This document shows positions 41,195-49,725 of a DNA stretch of 49,859 nt, piece by piece. The DNA comes from a virus: positions 1 through 49,859 of the IMG/VR virus record IMGVR_UViG_3300010334_003180; one strand, 5' to 3'. A program made the position numbers and the translations under genes. How positions within the stretch are numbered: the stretch's first letter is position 1; each line of letters opens with the position of its first letter. The notes beneath the pieces are model-generated. The model ran no database searches, was not told where the DNA came from, and saw nothing but the letters and a program-made list of their open reading frames with translations.

Positions 41195-42553
41195 TTAAAA
41201 ATTTTCTAAATATGTTTTTAAATCTTCAGGAGTTCCTAATCCCCACATTTTTTTTGATTCAAAAATTTTTATTTTTTTACCGTCAGATATTGCTTCATTA
41301 AAAACCGGACAAACATAAAATTCATTATTAACTCTTTTATTATCTGAAATCATTTTTTCTGCGTATTTAACAAAATCAGAACCATTTTTCCAATAATAAT
41401 ACCCAACAGTTGCGTCATCTGATATTGGATTTTTTTCTGCCACAGATGTTGCAAAACCATTTATATCTGTTTTAACAAAAGACCATTTAGGGTGAATAGA
41501 TTTAAACGTAACTATACCTCCATCACACTCACTTTCGGTCATTTTGTACATAAACTCATTTGAGTCCCATTCAACATATTGGTCTGAATTAGCAAAGAAT
41601 AATGGATAATCATTATTTATGTAATCTTTCGCTAATAATGCGGTACAAGCAGCACCCTCAGTTAAAACATCAACCTCTACAATTTTACAATTTGGAGTTA
41701 TTAAATTTAATAATGTGTCCAAATTATATTTCTCTCTATGTTTTTTTTGAACCACATAAATGTAATTTGCTTCAATATTTAAATTATCAACAACAACCTG
41801 AATCATTGGTTTACCATTAACATCTATTAATGGTTTTGGAAATGTATAACCCGCTGATTCAAACCTACTTCCAGCACCAGCCATTGGTATTAAGACATTT
41901 AATTTTTCGTTTTTCCATTTAGGTATTTTCATATTATTGTTTGTTATTTTATTAAGTTTATTTGTAATATTTTCAAGTGTTATTTGTTTAGAATTATCAA
42001 CTCTTAAAATGTTTGTATTTGCTCTATTCGCCGCTAATAACCCGTGTGGGGAATCTTCAATTATTAAAGTTTCTTCCGGAGTAAAACCAAAACACGCCAT
42101 AGCTTTCCAGTACATTTCAGGATGAGGTTTACTATTAACAACGTCTTCGTTAGATATTATTAAATCAAAATACTCAATTATTTTCAATCTATTTAATATC
42201 ACAAAAATAGTTTTTCTAATACTGTTTGAACAACAAACTAATTTATAATTTTTTGATAAACTTTTTAAACAATTCAATATATCATCATTTACTTGAATAT
42301 CTTCTAACATAGTTAAAGTTAGTTCTTGTTTACGGTTCCATATTTGTTTATGTAATGATTGAGGTAACCCTTTTTCTTGAGTTAACATATTTAATTTTTG
42401 GTTTGTTTTTAATCCATCATATTTTTTTAAATGTTCGTCAATCGTTATTTTATATTTTTGGTCAATCTCTAATAATGCTAAGTTTAAAGATTCGTAATGA
42501 ATATTTTTAGTATCGATTAAAACACCATCTAAATCAAAAATTATAAGTTTCAT
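41195..42553 (-). CDS. HAD phosphatase - sugar nucleotidyltransferase fusion, 452 aa
   Basis: Two enzymes in one chain. Residues 1-205: beta-phosphoglucomutase-type HAD with MKLIIFDLDGVLIDT (Asp7, Asp9), VCCSNSIRK (motif II Ser), SKPHPEMY (motif III Lys) and LIIEDSPHG (motif IV). Residues 218-452: nucleotidyltransferase of the RmlA/LicC type with LNVLIPMAGAGSRFESAG, FPKPLIDVNGKPMIQ and FFANSDQYVEWDS. The second domain would attach NMP to a sugar-phosphate; the first would dephosphorylate an intermediate. The pair suggests supply of an NDP-sugar not made from GDP-mannose. Which sugar cannot be read. ATGA overlap with the gene at 42550. Confidence 0.85.
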   Translation of the reverse strand: MKLIIFDLDGVLIDTKNIHYESLNLALLEIDQKYKITIDEHLKKYDGLKTNQKLNMLTQEKGLPQSLHKQIWNRKQELTLTMLEDIQVNDDILNCLKSLSKNYKLVCCSNSIRKTIFVILNRLKIIEYFDLIISNEDVVNSKPHPEMYWKAMACFGFTPEETLIIEDSPHGLLAANRANTNILRVDNSKQITLENITNKLNKITNNNMKIPKWKNEKLNVLIPMAGAGSRFESAGYTFPKPLIDVNGKPMIQVVVDNLNIEANYIYVVQKKHREKYNLDTLLNLITPNCKIVEVDVLTEGAACTALLAKDYINNDYPLFFANSDQYVEWDSNEFMYKMTESECDGGIVTFKSIHPKWSFVKTDINGFATSVAEKNPISDDATVGYYYWKNGSDFVKYAEKMISDNKRVNNEFYVCPVFNEAISDGKKIKIFESKKMWGLGTPEDLKTYLENF

Positions 42554-43947
42554 AAGTATGTTTTTTGTAAGTTTAATAAAATAGAATCGTTCATAATTTC
42601 AAAAACCCTATTTTTATATTTTGATAATTTTACTGTAGAATTTTGATTCATAGTAAATTTATATTTGTCTCTAACTCTTTTAGACCATTCAACATCTTCG
42701 GATTCACCCCAAGAAAGTGTTTCATTTAATGGGAATTCTTCCATAATATGTTTTTTTGAAATCCAATATCCACCTGAAATATATTGGTGTTTTGACATAT
42801 AATTTACATCATATGGGAGGATTGCATTTTCTTTAACTATTGAATGAAGTTCATCATTATCTCCTGTCCATAAAACCCAATCTCGATATCTAGTATTGTC
42901 AGAATTTACAATTTTATCAATTCTAATTTCAAAATCATTACCTGATAAAAGTTGACCTTCATACCAACCGTCTTCAAATACAAAATAGTCGTGAGAAAAT
43001 ACAATATTTTCATAATTTGCATTATAGGTTATTAAATTTTTCTTTTTAGTAATCCAAGAATTTTTTTGATTTTCATCAAAATTAATTATAGTTACATTTT
43101 TATCTGTTGGTATATCACAATTTCCGACAATAATAATTTCATAATTTAAAATATTTTGTTTTTTAATACTATCAATTTGATTTTGAACAAATTGACAACT
43201 ATTCCCATCAGTGATAATACCAAAAGTGAAATCCATATGATTTGGATTTTTATTATATCTTTCAATAATTGTTACTCTTTGGTCACCGGGTTGACTTGTA
43301 TATCTTGATTCATCATTAATATCTATAGACTCACCAATAAATGCGAAATTATCAATTTGTCTATCTCTTTTAATTTTTTCGGCAAATGGTTCGTAGTTAA
43401 AATATTCGTCGTGAGAAAATAATGAATTTTGACAAATAGGGTATATAACATTTCTTAAAAAATGTTGGTCAACATATTTGTCATAAACATTATAATTATT
43501 TATATAGGATTTGTATAAAGAAAATATATCAGTAACGGACCCACCTTTACATCCCCACATACCTGCATTCATAAACCAATTATGACCTACCGGATGGTCT
43601 CTAATAATGTGAAAGTCTTTTCCGGATAAAATCCACTCATTTACTGACACCTCATCTCTTTTTGAGATTCTAGAATCCGCATCTCTAGAAATAAAATAGT
43701 CAATATTTTTATCGGATGCCGGTTGAAATCTCCACATACTCCTTTCAAATGACATTCCATTAGATAACAACAATTTTACACCATTATTTTTTAAAGTTTC
43801 TATTGTACTTTCTGGTACTGTGTTATCGTAATAAACCCACATTTCCCAATCTACGAAAAAAATTTTTTTTAATTCGGAATTTCTAATTATCCCAATATTA
43901 TATAGTGGGTCATTTCCGAATAATGAAAATGATATTACTTTTCTCAT
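42550..43947 (-). CDS. two-domain glycosyltransferase-like protein, 465 aa
   Basis: The N-terminal domain (1-225) begins KVISFSLFGNDPLYNIG and has DYFISRDADSRISKRDEV, a D-x-D metal site with a Ser-Arg frame, and GHNWFMNAGMWGCKGG downstream, as in GT8-like or DUF-type transferases. The C-terminal domain (240-465) has FGIITDGNSCQFVQNQIDSIKKQN, NYEIIIVGNCDIP and WGESEDVEWSKRVRDKY, the E-D-V-x-W acceptor motif of GT2 enzymes, but the usual DxD appears as FSHDYFVFEDGW. Two transfer steps may be coupled in one chain. ATGA overlaps at both ends. Confidence 0.75.
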   Translation of the reverse strand: MRKVISFSLFGNDPLYNIGIIRNSELKKIFFVDWEMWVYYDNTVPESTIETLKNNGVKLLLSNGMSFERSMWRFQPASDKNIDYFISRDADSRISKRDEVSVNEWILSGKDFHIIRDHPVGHNWFMNAGMWGCKGGSVTDIFSLYKSYINNYNVYDKYVDQHFLRNVIYPICQNSLFSHDEYFNYEPFAEKIKRDRQIDNFAFIGESIDINDESRYTSQPGDQRVTIIERYNKNPNHMDFTFGIITDGNSCQFVQNQIDSIKKQNILNYEIIIVGNCDIPTDKNVTIINFDENQKNSWITKKKNLITYNANYENIVFSHDYFVFEDGWYEGQLLSGNDFEIRIDKIVNSDNTRYRDWVLWTGDNDELHSIVKENAILPYDVNYMSKHQYISGGYWISKKHIMEEFPLNETLSWGESEDVEWSKRVRDKYKFTMNQNSTVKLSKYKNRVFEIMNDSILLNLQKTYL

Positions 43948-44753
43948 ATGATATCTGAAATATAGTTTTTAGCAATGAAGTCTTCAGGACACAAATATTG
44001 TTGGACTAAATTGAAGTTGTTTTTTACGCTTTCTATTTTTGAGTAATATAATTCCTCATTTATGGTATTTAAATCTATATCATCTAAAAATAGTATTCCG
44101 TTTTCATCAAAAAAATTTGTAATTTTTTTTGTCCCCAAATAAATTGGAATAGTCCCTGTGGCAAAACAATCTAAGATTTTTTCTGTAAAATAAGTGTCAA
44201 ATGTGTCATTTTCAGAACAGATTGAAAACATATAGTTTACTAGCCCATCTTCTTTTTGAGGTATTTCATTTATACCTCTACCAAATAAATCAAACTTATC
44301 TTTATTATCTTGGGCAAAGTTAAATCTAAAAGATTGTTGAGAAGACCATTGTTTGTTTGACACAATCATTGACATTAATTTAGATTTCTCGTGTATTTTT
44401 GGTTCTTTTATCCAAGACCCCATAGCAGGAACTCTTTTAAATTTTTCGTTTAAAGATAATAACTCATCATTATACGTAAAAATCATTTCAAAAGTTGAAA
44501 GTGTTTTATCTAAATTATTTTTAATTGTGTTAAATACGTCACTATTAAATTGGGGTGATTCTAATGTCCACAAATATTTTTTCTTACCATTATTCGCGTC
44601 ATTAAACCCTCTTTGAATATCCCCATCCAAATAAAAACTAATGTCACTATCTTGTGTACTAAAATCCCATTCCCAAAAAGTTGGTTTTTTATTTACGGTA
44701 CACCCAACGTCGTGGGCAAACGCGCCTGAAATCATATTAAATTTTCTCATCAT
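43944..44753 (-). CDS. GT10 alpha-1,3/4-fucosyltransferase-like protein
   Basis: 269 aa. The family 10 core is NYMFSICSENDTFDTYFTEKI (173-193), followed by LDCFATGTIPIYLG: the Glu, Asn, Tyr and TEKI positions bind GDP-fucose. Upstream, KYLWTLESP and SWIKEP are typical N-domain elements. Bacterial GT10 enzymes make Lewis-type fucosylated ends. The start is MMRKF or the second Met. GDP-fucose would come from gmd and fcl in this cluster. It overlaps the GT11 gene by 17 nt, so the two are probably translated together. Confidence 0.85.
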   Translation of the reverse strand: MMRKFNMISGAFAHDVGCTVNKKPTFWEWDFSTQDSDISFYLDGDIQRGFNDANNGKKKYLWTLESPQFNSDVFNTIKNNLDKTLSTFEMIFTYNDELLSLNEKFKRVPAMGSWIKEPKIHEKSKLMSMIVSNKQWSSQQSFRFNFAQDNKDKFDLFGRGINEIPQKEDGLVNYMFSICSENDTFDTYFTEKILDCFATGTIPIYLGTKKITNFFDENGILFLDDIDLNTINEELYYSKIESVKNNFNLVQQYLCPEDFIAKNYISDII

Positions 44754-45561
44754 ATATTAATAATCCGTTATTATATTTTACATTTATTATATCCCATTTT
44801 TTTTCAAAAATATTAAAGTGTGGATTTTCACCGGAAGGTCCAAACCATAATGATGGGCAAAATATTTTATTTTTTTCTTTGTAAAGATACGCTCCCCACC
44901 AAGAAAATGTAGAGTTTGACATTATTATATTTTCACATAAACTAATCATCCACATTTCTTCATAGTCATCTAAATCATCAACAATAATTGAATTTTCATA
45001 TTTTAAATTATTTTTTGCCCATTCCTTATCGTCAGTAAAAATATATATTTTAGAATAATTGTTAAATTTAGACAGACAATGGTCAATATAAGATTTATCG
45101 ATTACTGGTAATACGTGTGATATGGATAAATAATCACCTCGTCTTATGTGTATTGCAATACTATTTTCAAAAGAATGATACTTACTATGTATTTTATTTA
45201 AAAAATGTTCAGATGGTTCAAATAATTTTTTTATAATTTCACCATAATCAAAAAAATTCTTACTACTCTGATAGTAACCATAAAACTCAACATTAGTATT
45301 AAATTCAAAATTTAAATTGGCTTCATTCCAAGAATTTTCATAAATTCTTAAAACACTAATATCATCATCTGTAAATTTTAAATTTCTATAAATATTTTCT
45401 AAATATTTTGTTGGTTGATTTGCTTGCATTGGAGTGTACGCCCATTTTCTAAAAACAGGTCTAACATTATTTTTTAACGATTGTGCAAATGCGTGGGAAA
45501 TTTGAAACATTTGATTTCCTAAACCCCCCATTAGATAGGCTGTAGATATTATATTACTCAT
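44737..45561 (-). CDS. GT11 alpha-1,2-fucosyltransferase-like protein
   Basis: 274 aa, the usual length. YLMGGLGNQMFQIS (9-22) is the N-terminal signature of family 11, HIRRGDY (138-144) is the GDP-fucose motif shared with other fucosyltransferases, and IIMSNSTFSWWGAYL is the third conserved motif. It adds fucose in alpha-1,2 linkage, usually to galactose. Next to a GT10 gene this is a Lewis b/y-like pair. The last 17 nt overlap the GT10 gene. Confidence 0.92.
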   Translation of the reverse strand: MSNIISTAYLMGGLGNQMFQISHAFAQSLKNNVRPVFRKWAYTPMQANQPTKYLENIYRNLKFTDDDISVLRIYENSWNEANLNFEFNTNVEFYGYYQSSKNFFDYGEIIKKLFEPSEHFLNKIHSKYHSFENSIAIHIRRGDYLSISHVLPVIDKSYIDHCLSKFNNYSKIYIFTDDKEWAKNNLKYENSIIVDDLDDYEEMWMISLCENIIMSNSTFSWWGAYLYKEKNKIFCPSLWFGPSGENPHFNIFEKKWDIINVKYNNGLLIYDEKI

Positions 45562-45562
45562 A

Positions 45563-46186
45563 TTACTTAATTAACCAATTATAGTCCACAAATTTATTTT
45601 CAATATTAGAAAATCCAATCATTTGTGTCGTCATATTTTTTGATGAAGAATACGAATTATAGTTTTTTTGTAAATTAGACATCATAACATCATTTTCAAT
45701 TGTCATATCTTTTATGTTTTGAATAAGTTCTTCAAAAACATAATTTTTTAATAACACACAATGTGCGGTATAAGTGTTATTTAATCTAATACAATATGGA
45801 TTTACTTGTTCAGTTTTAGACCCCATATGGTAATTATGGTTACCACCAAAATAAATCATATCCCAATCTTTTGGTATATTTGTCATATATAAAAATAAAT
45901 CTTTATTAAAGTTATCTAAAAAAACACAATCATCCTCAATTATCAATATATTATCGTGTTTTTCTTTAGACCATTCTTCATAAATTTTTAGATATGTATG
46001 GTTAAGTCCTAACATACCATTACTTAATTTTGTGGTGTTAGTTAATTCATTTCCATCAACACCTTCAACTAGTTTATATGTTTTACATTTTATTTTTTCT
46101 AATTCTGATAATATGTGATTTTTCCTATCTACACGATGTTTTAGGTTAATAACATAAATATTATTTGATAAATCATCTAATGTCAT
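45563..46186 (-). CDS. family 25 (LPS-type) glycosyltransferase
   Basis: 207 aa. NIYVINLKHRVDRKNHILSELEK is the GT25 opening (IyVINLxxRxDR), GMLGLNHTYLKIYEEW gives the G-x-x-G-x-x-x-S/H-H motif, and ILIIEDDCVF the E-D-D metal site. A later DMIYFGGNH fits the family. GT25 enzymes add galactose or glucose to lipooligosaccharide cores in bacteria and to collagen in animals. Its start overlaps the next gene by 14 nt. Confidence 0.88.
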   Translation of the reverse strand: MTLDDLSNNIYVINLKHRVDRKNHILSELEKIKCKTYKLVEGVDGNELTNTTKLSNGMLGLNHTYLKIYEEWSKEKHDNILIIEDDCVFLDNFNKDLFLYMTNIPKDWDMIYFGGNHNYHMGSKTEQVNPYCIRLNNTYTAHCVLLKNYVFEELIQNIKDMTIENDVMMSNLQKNYNSYSSSKNMTTQMIGFSNIENKFVDYNWLIK

Positions 46187-47567
46187 TGTTGTAATTTTTA
46201 TTTAATATTTTTTTATGTAATTCTATTTGGTTGATATTTGCTTCGGAAGATACTGTCCCATCAATTTCGTGATGAAAATATATAAATAAAGGTTTAGGTA
46301 TTCTTTTACCTACATATCCATTAATTCCCATTCTAAGCCATAAGTCATAATCTTCCCAACCTTTTAATTTAACATCATATCCGTCACATTTATCAAATGC
46401 CTCTCGGTGAAACATAGAACAATTAACAATAAATGGTCCTTTATTTAATCTTTCTAATGACCATTCAGGTCTTACTTCAATACCTTGAATTTGACCAATA
46501 TGATGAGTATCACAATAAACCGGACTTATGTTTTTATTGTTTTTCAATATGTTAACACACAATTGTATATAGTCAGGTTGAACCATATCATCGGCATCTA
46601 AAGGTAATATTAAATCCCCTGTTGAATTTTTAATACCATTATTTCTTGCTGAAGATGGTCCTTGATTTTCTTGATGGATAATTTTAACATTTGGGTGGTC
46701 TTTAATACTATCTAATTTTAATTTAACATAAGTATTGGTGGACCCATCATTGACTATAACAATCTCTATGTTTTTGTAAGTAGAATTAAATACTGATTGT
46801 AACGCCTTTTCAAATTGAATTCCATAATTATAGATTGGTATTATAATAGAAACCAAAGGTAATTTTGGGTTAATTTTACTTATAGGGTATTTTGACTCCA
46901 ATTTAATAGGTAAACTTTCTTTGTATTTTTCTAAAAATAATAATCGATTCTGTTCCCATTGATTATTAGTCATACCAATAGAAAGATGTGTTAATGGAAC
47001 ATTTGAAATTGTGCCAATTTTAACTCCTAATAAATGATTGCTCATACAAAATGAGGTATCATAAAAATGAAATCCACTAAATGATTCGTCAAAATTAGTT
47101 TTTAAATTACTTTTTTTGACTGCAAAGAAAAGTCCATCAACAATGATAGAATCTATTACCTTATTACCAAATGGTTTATTATATTCAGATAACCATTTTC
47201 TACCTTCGTGTTGGTGATAAACTTGACCAATCATCTCACCCTGTATGTCCCACCATCTTCCGGAACTAGGGTAATACGATGTTCCGGCAACACCTAAAAT
47301 ACCATATTCAGGTTTTTTGGTAAAATGTTCTAAAACTCGTTTACCCCAATATTCTTTTTCAAAAATAATGTCATTATGGCAAAACACAACAATATCATTA
47401 ACTGATTCGTTTAAACCTTTGTTATAAACTTCAGTTAAACTATATTGATTATAGTTAGTATATTCTAAAATTTGAACATTTTTTAAACCAACTGTTTGTA
47501 ACAAATGTTGTCTAAATTTGTTATTATAAGTTTCGTCTTTATGTGTTGAGTAAACTATTGTAATCAT
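46173..47567 (-). CDS. tandem-domain family 2 glycosyltransferase, 464 aa
   Basis: The N-terminal domain (1-225) begins MITIVYSTHKDETYNNKF and includes VFCHNDIIFEKEYWGKRVLEHF and GLFFAVKKSNL, a GT2-like domain with H-N-D in place of DxD. The C-terminal domain (235-464) is canonical GT2: LVSIIIPIYNYGIQFEKALQ, EIVIVNDGSTN, NQGPSSARNNGI, LILPLDADDMVQPDY (DxDD) and GWEDYDLWLRM. Bifunctional GT2 pairs are typical of polymer or repeat-unit synthesis. ATGA overlap with the dUTPase gene, so the glycan genes and nucleotide genes share a transcript. Confidence 0.88.
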   Translation of the reverse strand: MITIVYSTHKDETYNNKFRQHLLQTVGLKNVQILEYTNYNQYSLTEVYNKGLNESVNDIVVFCHNDIIFEKEYWGKRVLEHFTKKPEYGILGVAGTSYYPSSGRWWDIQGEMIGQVYHQHEGRKWLSEYNKPFGNKVIDSIIVDGLFFAVKKSNLKTNFDESFSGFHFYDTSFCMSNHLLGVKIGTISNVPLTHLSIGMTNNQWEQNRLLFLEKYKESLPIKLESKYPISKINPKLPLVSIIIPIYNYGIQFEKALQSVFNSTYKNIEIVIVNDGSTNTYVKLKLDSIKDHPNVKIIHQENQGPSSARNNGIKNSTGDLILPLDADDMVQPDYIQLCVNILKNNKNISPVYCDTHHIGQIQGIEVRPEWSLERLNKGPFIVNCSMFHREAFDKCDGYDVKLKGWEDYDLWLRMGINGYVGKRIPKPLFIYFHHEIDGTVSSEANINQIELHKKILNKNYNNDIR

Positions 47568-48166
47568 ATTATACCTGTAGAACCAAATCCGTTAGTTCCT
47601 CGTTCTTTTTTATTTATTTTTGTGGTTTGATTTAAATCAACCCAAGCACCATTTACAACAGGACATAAAACTGCTTGACCAAATTTCATACCTTTTGGGA
47701 TTGTAACTTCTGTAGGGTTTGTGTTGAATATAATTCCTTTAACTTCTCCTGTGTATCCATTATCTACGGTTCCCGGTGAGTTTAAAACCATAAGACCTTG
47801 ATTAATAGCTAAACCACTTTTTGTTCTTACTTGAATTTCAAAACCATCTCTAATATCGAAGGCTAATCCACTTGGAACTAATGCTCTACCAAATGGGGGT
47901 ATTACAACATCTTCTGTTGAATATAAATCAAACCCTGAATCACTATCGTAATTGTATTTTGGGTGAACAGCGTCCGGATGAAGTATTTGGTAAGGTAAAT
48001 CTAATTTAGTATTACTTTCAACAATTTCTTGTTCAAGTTGTTTTAAATCAACGTCCATTTCATTTAAAATGTCGTCGTAATTTATTTCACCTGTTTCAGA
48101 TGAAAAAGTTTCTTGTAAATTAAGTAATTTATCTCTTAATTTTGCTAACTCTTCAAAATTATTCAT
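47564..48166 (-). CDS. dut: dUTPase (trimeric) with N-terminal extension
   Basis: 200 aa; the five motifs lie in residues about 65-198: SDSGFDLYS, EIQVRTKSGLA (RS/TG-type nucleotide loop), LNSPGTVDNGYTGEVKGII with the catalytic Asp, KGMKFGQAVLCPV, and C-terminal ERGTNGFGSTGI. It hydrolyses dUTP to dUMP, keeping uracil out of phage DNA. The roughly 55-residue N-terminal lead is helical and acidic (NLQETFSSETGEINYDDIL...), which most dUTPases lack; it may mediate partner binding. The start overlaps the exonuclease stop by 1 nt (TAATG). Confidence 0.93.
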   Translation of the reverse strand: MNNFEELAKLRDKLLNLQETFSSETGEINYDDILNEMDVDLKQLEQEIVESNTKLDLPYQILHPDAVHPKYNYDSDSGFDLYSTEDVVIPPFGRALVPSGLAFDIRDGFEIQVRTKSGLAINQGLMVLNSPGTVDNGYTGEVKGIIFNTNPTEVTIPKGMKFGQAVLCPVVNGAWVDLNQTTKINKKERGTNGFGSTGII

Positions 48167-48867
48167 TATTCTAATTCTTTTAATTTTTTTATAACATCAA
48201 TCAATACTAATACATCACGTTCACAATATGCCGTAATTTCTGGTAACATATTTTGATTCCAATATGCGTCGTGAACTTTGTCTCCGGTAACATCACCTTC
48301 TTTTGGAGATGGAACCTCCATACAAGAACACATTAAATCTAATGAACCAATTGCGGTATAAGCACCGTATTGCCAAATTTCTTTAGTATCAATAGCTTTA
48401 ATTTCCCACGGCTTAGTATCGTATGACGGTAAAAGTGTTGGAGGCATTAATCCGTTGATAATCATTCGTTTTGCCAACATTGGTATGTCAAAATTTTTAA
48501 GGTTATGACCACATAGATAAAAATCTAATTTACCACAACGATTAAGTAATGATTGACAATCTTTTAATAACGCTCGTTCATCGTCACCTGAGAATGATTG
48601 TTTTTTAATCTCTCCATTGTCCATTACAAAGGCAACACTAACACAAACAATTTTGGCAAATTCAGGAACTAATGCCGCTCTTGTTTCAAAAACTTTATCG
48701 GCAGAAAATCCGGCATCTTCCGGGAATCGTTTTTGGAACCAATCAAAATATTTTTCAAATTGTTTTGCAACATTTGGATTACTAACTTGACACTCTGTGT
48801 AGTTTTTACATCCACCAACAGTTTCTATATCAAGAAACAATATTTTTGTTAAGGGTATTTTTATCAT
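48166..48867 (-). CDS. 3'-5' exonuclease, PolB-exonuclease-like (DnaQ fold)
   Basis: 233 aa. ExoI is KILFLDIETVGG (Asp and Glu), ExoII is YLCGHNLKNFDIPMLAKRM (Asn-x-x-x-F-D), ExoIII is ITAYCERDVLVLIDVI (Tyr-x-x-x-D). A Cys-rich N-terminal strip (CKNYTECQVSNP) is close to motif I. This is the stand-alone type related to the proofreading domain of family B polymerases, common in Bacteroidota and their phages. It could serve repair or degrade host DNA. Its start overlaps the GIY-YIG gene by 4 nt. Confidence 0.88.
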   Translation of the reverse strand: MIKIPLTKILFLDIETVGGCKNYTECQVSNPNVAKQFEKYFDWFQKRFPEDAGFSADKVFETRAALVPEFAKIVCVSVAFVMDNGEIKKQSFSGDDERALLKDCQSLLNRCGKLDFYLCGHNLKNFDIPMLAKRMIINGLMPPTLLPSYDTKPWEIKAIDTKEIWQYGAYTAIGSLDLMCSCMEVPSPKEGDVTGDKVHDAYWNQNMLPEITAYCERDVLVLIDVIKKLKELE

Positions 48868-49697
48868 TTTTTTATTTTATTAATTATTTCCCATCCTTTA
48901 TTTTTTCCATAAGCCTTTAAAGTTGTAACACTAACATTTAAAGAGTTATCTAACACAAATTTCTTAAAAGAATTATATCCTAAAAATTCAACTATTTCAC
49001 CATTAGGGGTTTTTATTACCCAAATAATTTTTTTACATTCAGAGAGTATTTTTTTAACATTATCATTTCGTTTAATACCTAATCTAGATAACGACATTTG
49101 TAATTTTCTCTCATCACTATATTTGTTTCCTTTATTAGGTGATACTAACCCTTTCTTTTTTTCAGAAATTTTTAATTTAGTTTCATCCGACATTGGTTTC
49201 TTTTTTTTTCCTTTATTCGATTCACTAATTTTTTGTTTGGTTTCATTACTAACAATCCGACCTTTACTAATTTGACTAATTTTTTTCCTGAAATCATCGG
49301 ACATTTTAATCCCTTTATTCCACCCACCAATTGTAAGACCTCTATTTTTAGCCGATTCAGACATTTTTAATTTTGTTTCGTCAGAAAGTTTTCTTCCCTT
49401 CATTGAAGACCCACCATCTCCACCGGAAGTTAAATTAACTAAATTAAACCCCCAAGTTTTGAATTGTGAAATCCAATAAATTTCTATAAAATCAGATTCT
49501 TTTTCGTCGCAAATGTCTAAAATTTCCATAATAATTTTTCCACCATTAGTTAATGTTTTATTAATCCATTTTTCTTTATGTGTTCTTTTTAATGAGGATT
49601 CATTTATATGTGAATCATATCTTTTTTTAAGATTTATAGTTTTACCAATATATCTTATACCATATTCATTACTTAATGTGTAAATTATTGTTTCCAT
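48864..49697 (-). CDS. GIY-YIG homing endonuclease with NUMOD3 repeats
   Basis: 277 aa. The catalytic domain begins METIIYTLSNEYGIRYIGKT: the GIY element is degenerate (here IIYTLS) with YIG intact, then Arg26-type KKRYDSHI and Glu in KESDFIEIYWI. The middle has five short NUMOD3-like units built around SDETKLKMSE-type segments (from about residue 100 to 215), which bind DNA along the minor groove. The C-terminal IENR1/NUMOD1-like helix-turn-helix (FLGYNSFKKFVLDNSLN) ends the protein. Free-standing enzymes of this type invade phage genomes. Its end overlaps the exonuclease gene by 4 nt. Confidence 0.9.
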   Translation of the reverse strand: METIIYTLSNEYGIRYIGKTINLKKRYDSHINESSLKRTHKEKWINKTLTNGGKIIMEILDICDEKESDFIEIYWISQFKTWGFNLVNLTSGGDGGSSMKGRKLSDETKLKMSESAKNRGLTIGGWNKGIKMSDDFRKKISQISKGRIVSNETKQKISESNKGKKKKPMSDETKLKISEKKKGLVSPNKGNKYSDERKLQMSLSRLGIKRNDNVKKILSECKKIIWVIKTPNGEIVEFLGYNSFKKFVLDNSLNVSVTTLKAYGKNKGWEIINKIKK

Positions 49698-49701
49698 AAT
49701 A

Positions 49702-49708
49702 ATAAATA
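49702..49708 (-). promoter_or_regulatory. TATTTAT box, putative phage late promoter
   Basis: Minus strand GTAATATTTATTATTATGG, 4 nt before the GIY-YIG ATG at 49697. It follows the stop of the partial gene at 49726. It is the last box before the long minus-strand gene series, none of which has another until 26961. Confidence 0.4.
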
Positions 49709-49725
49709 TTACGATTTAAATAATA

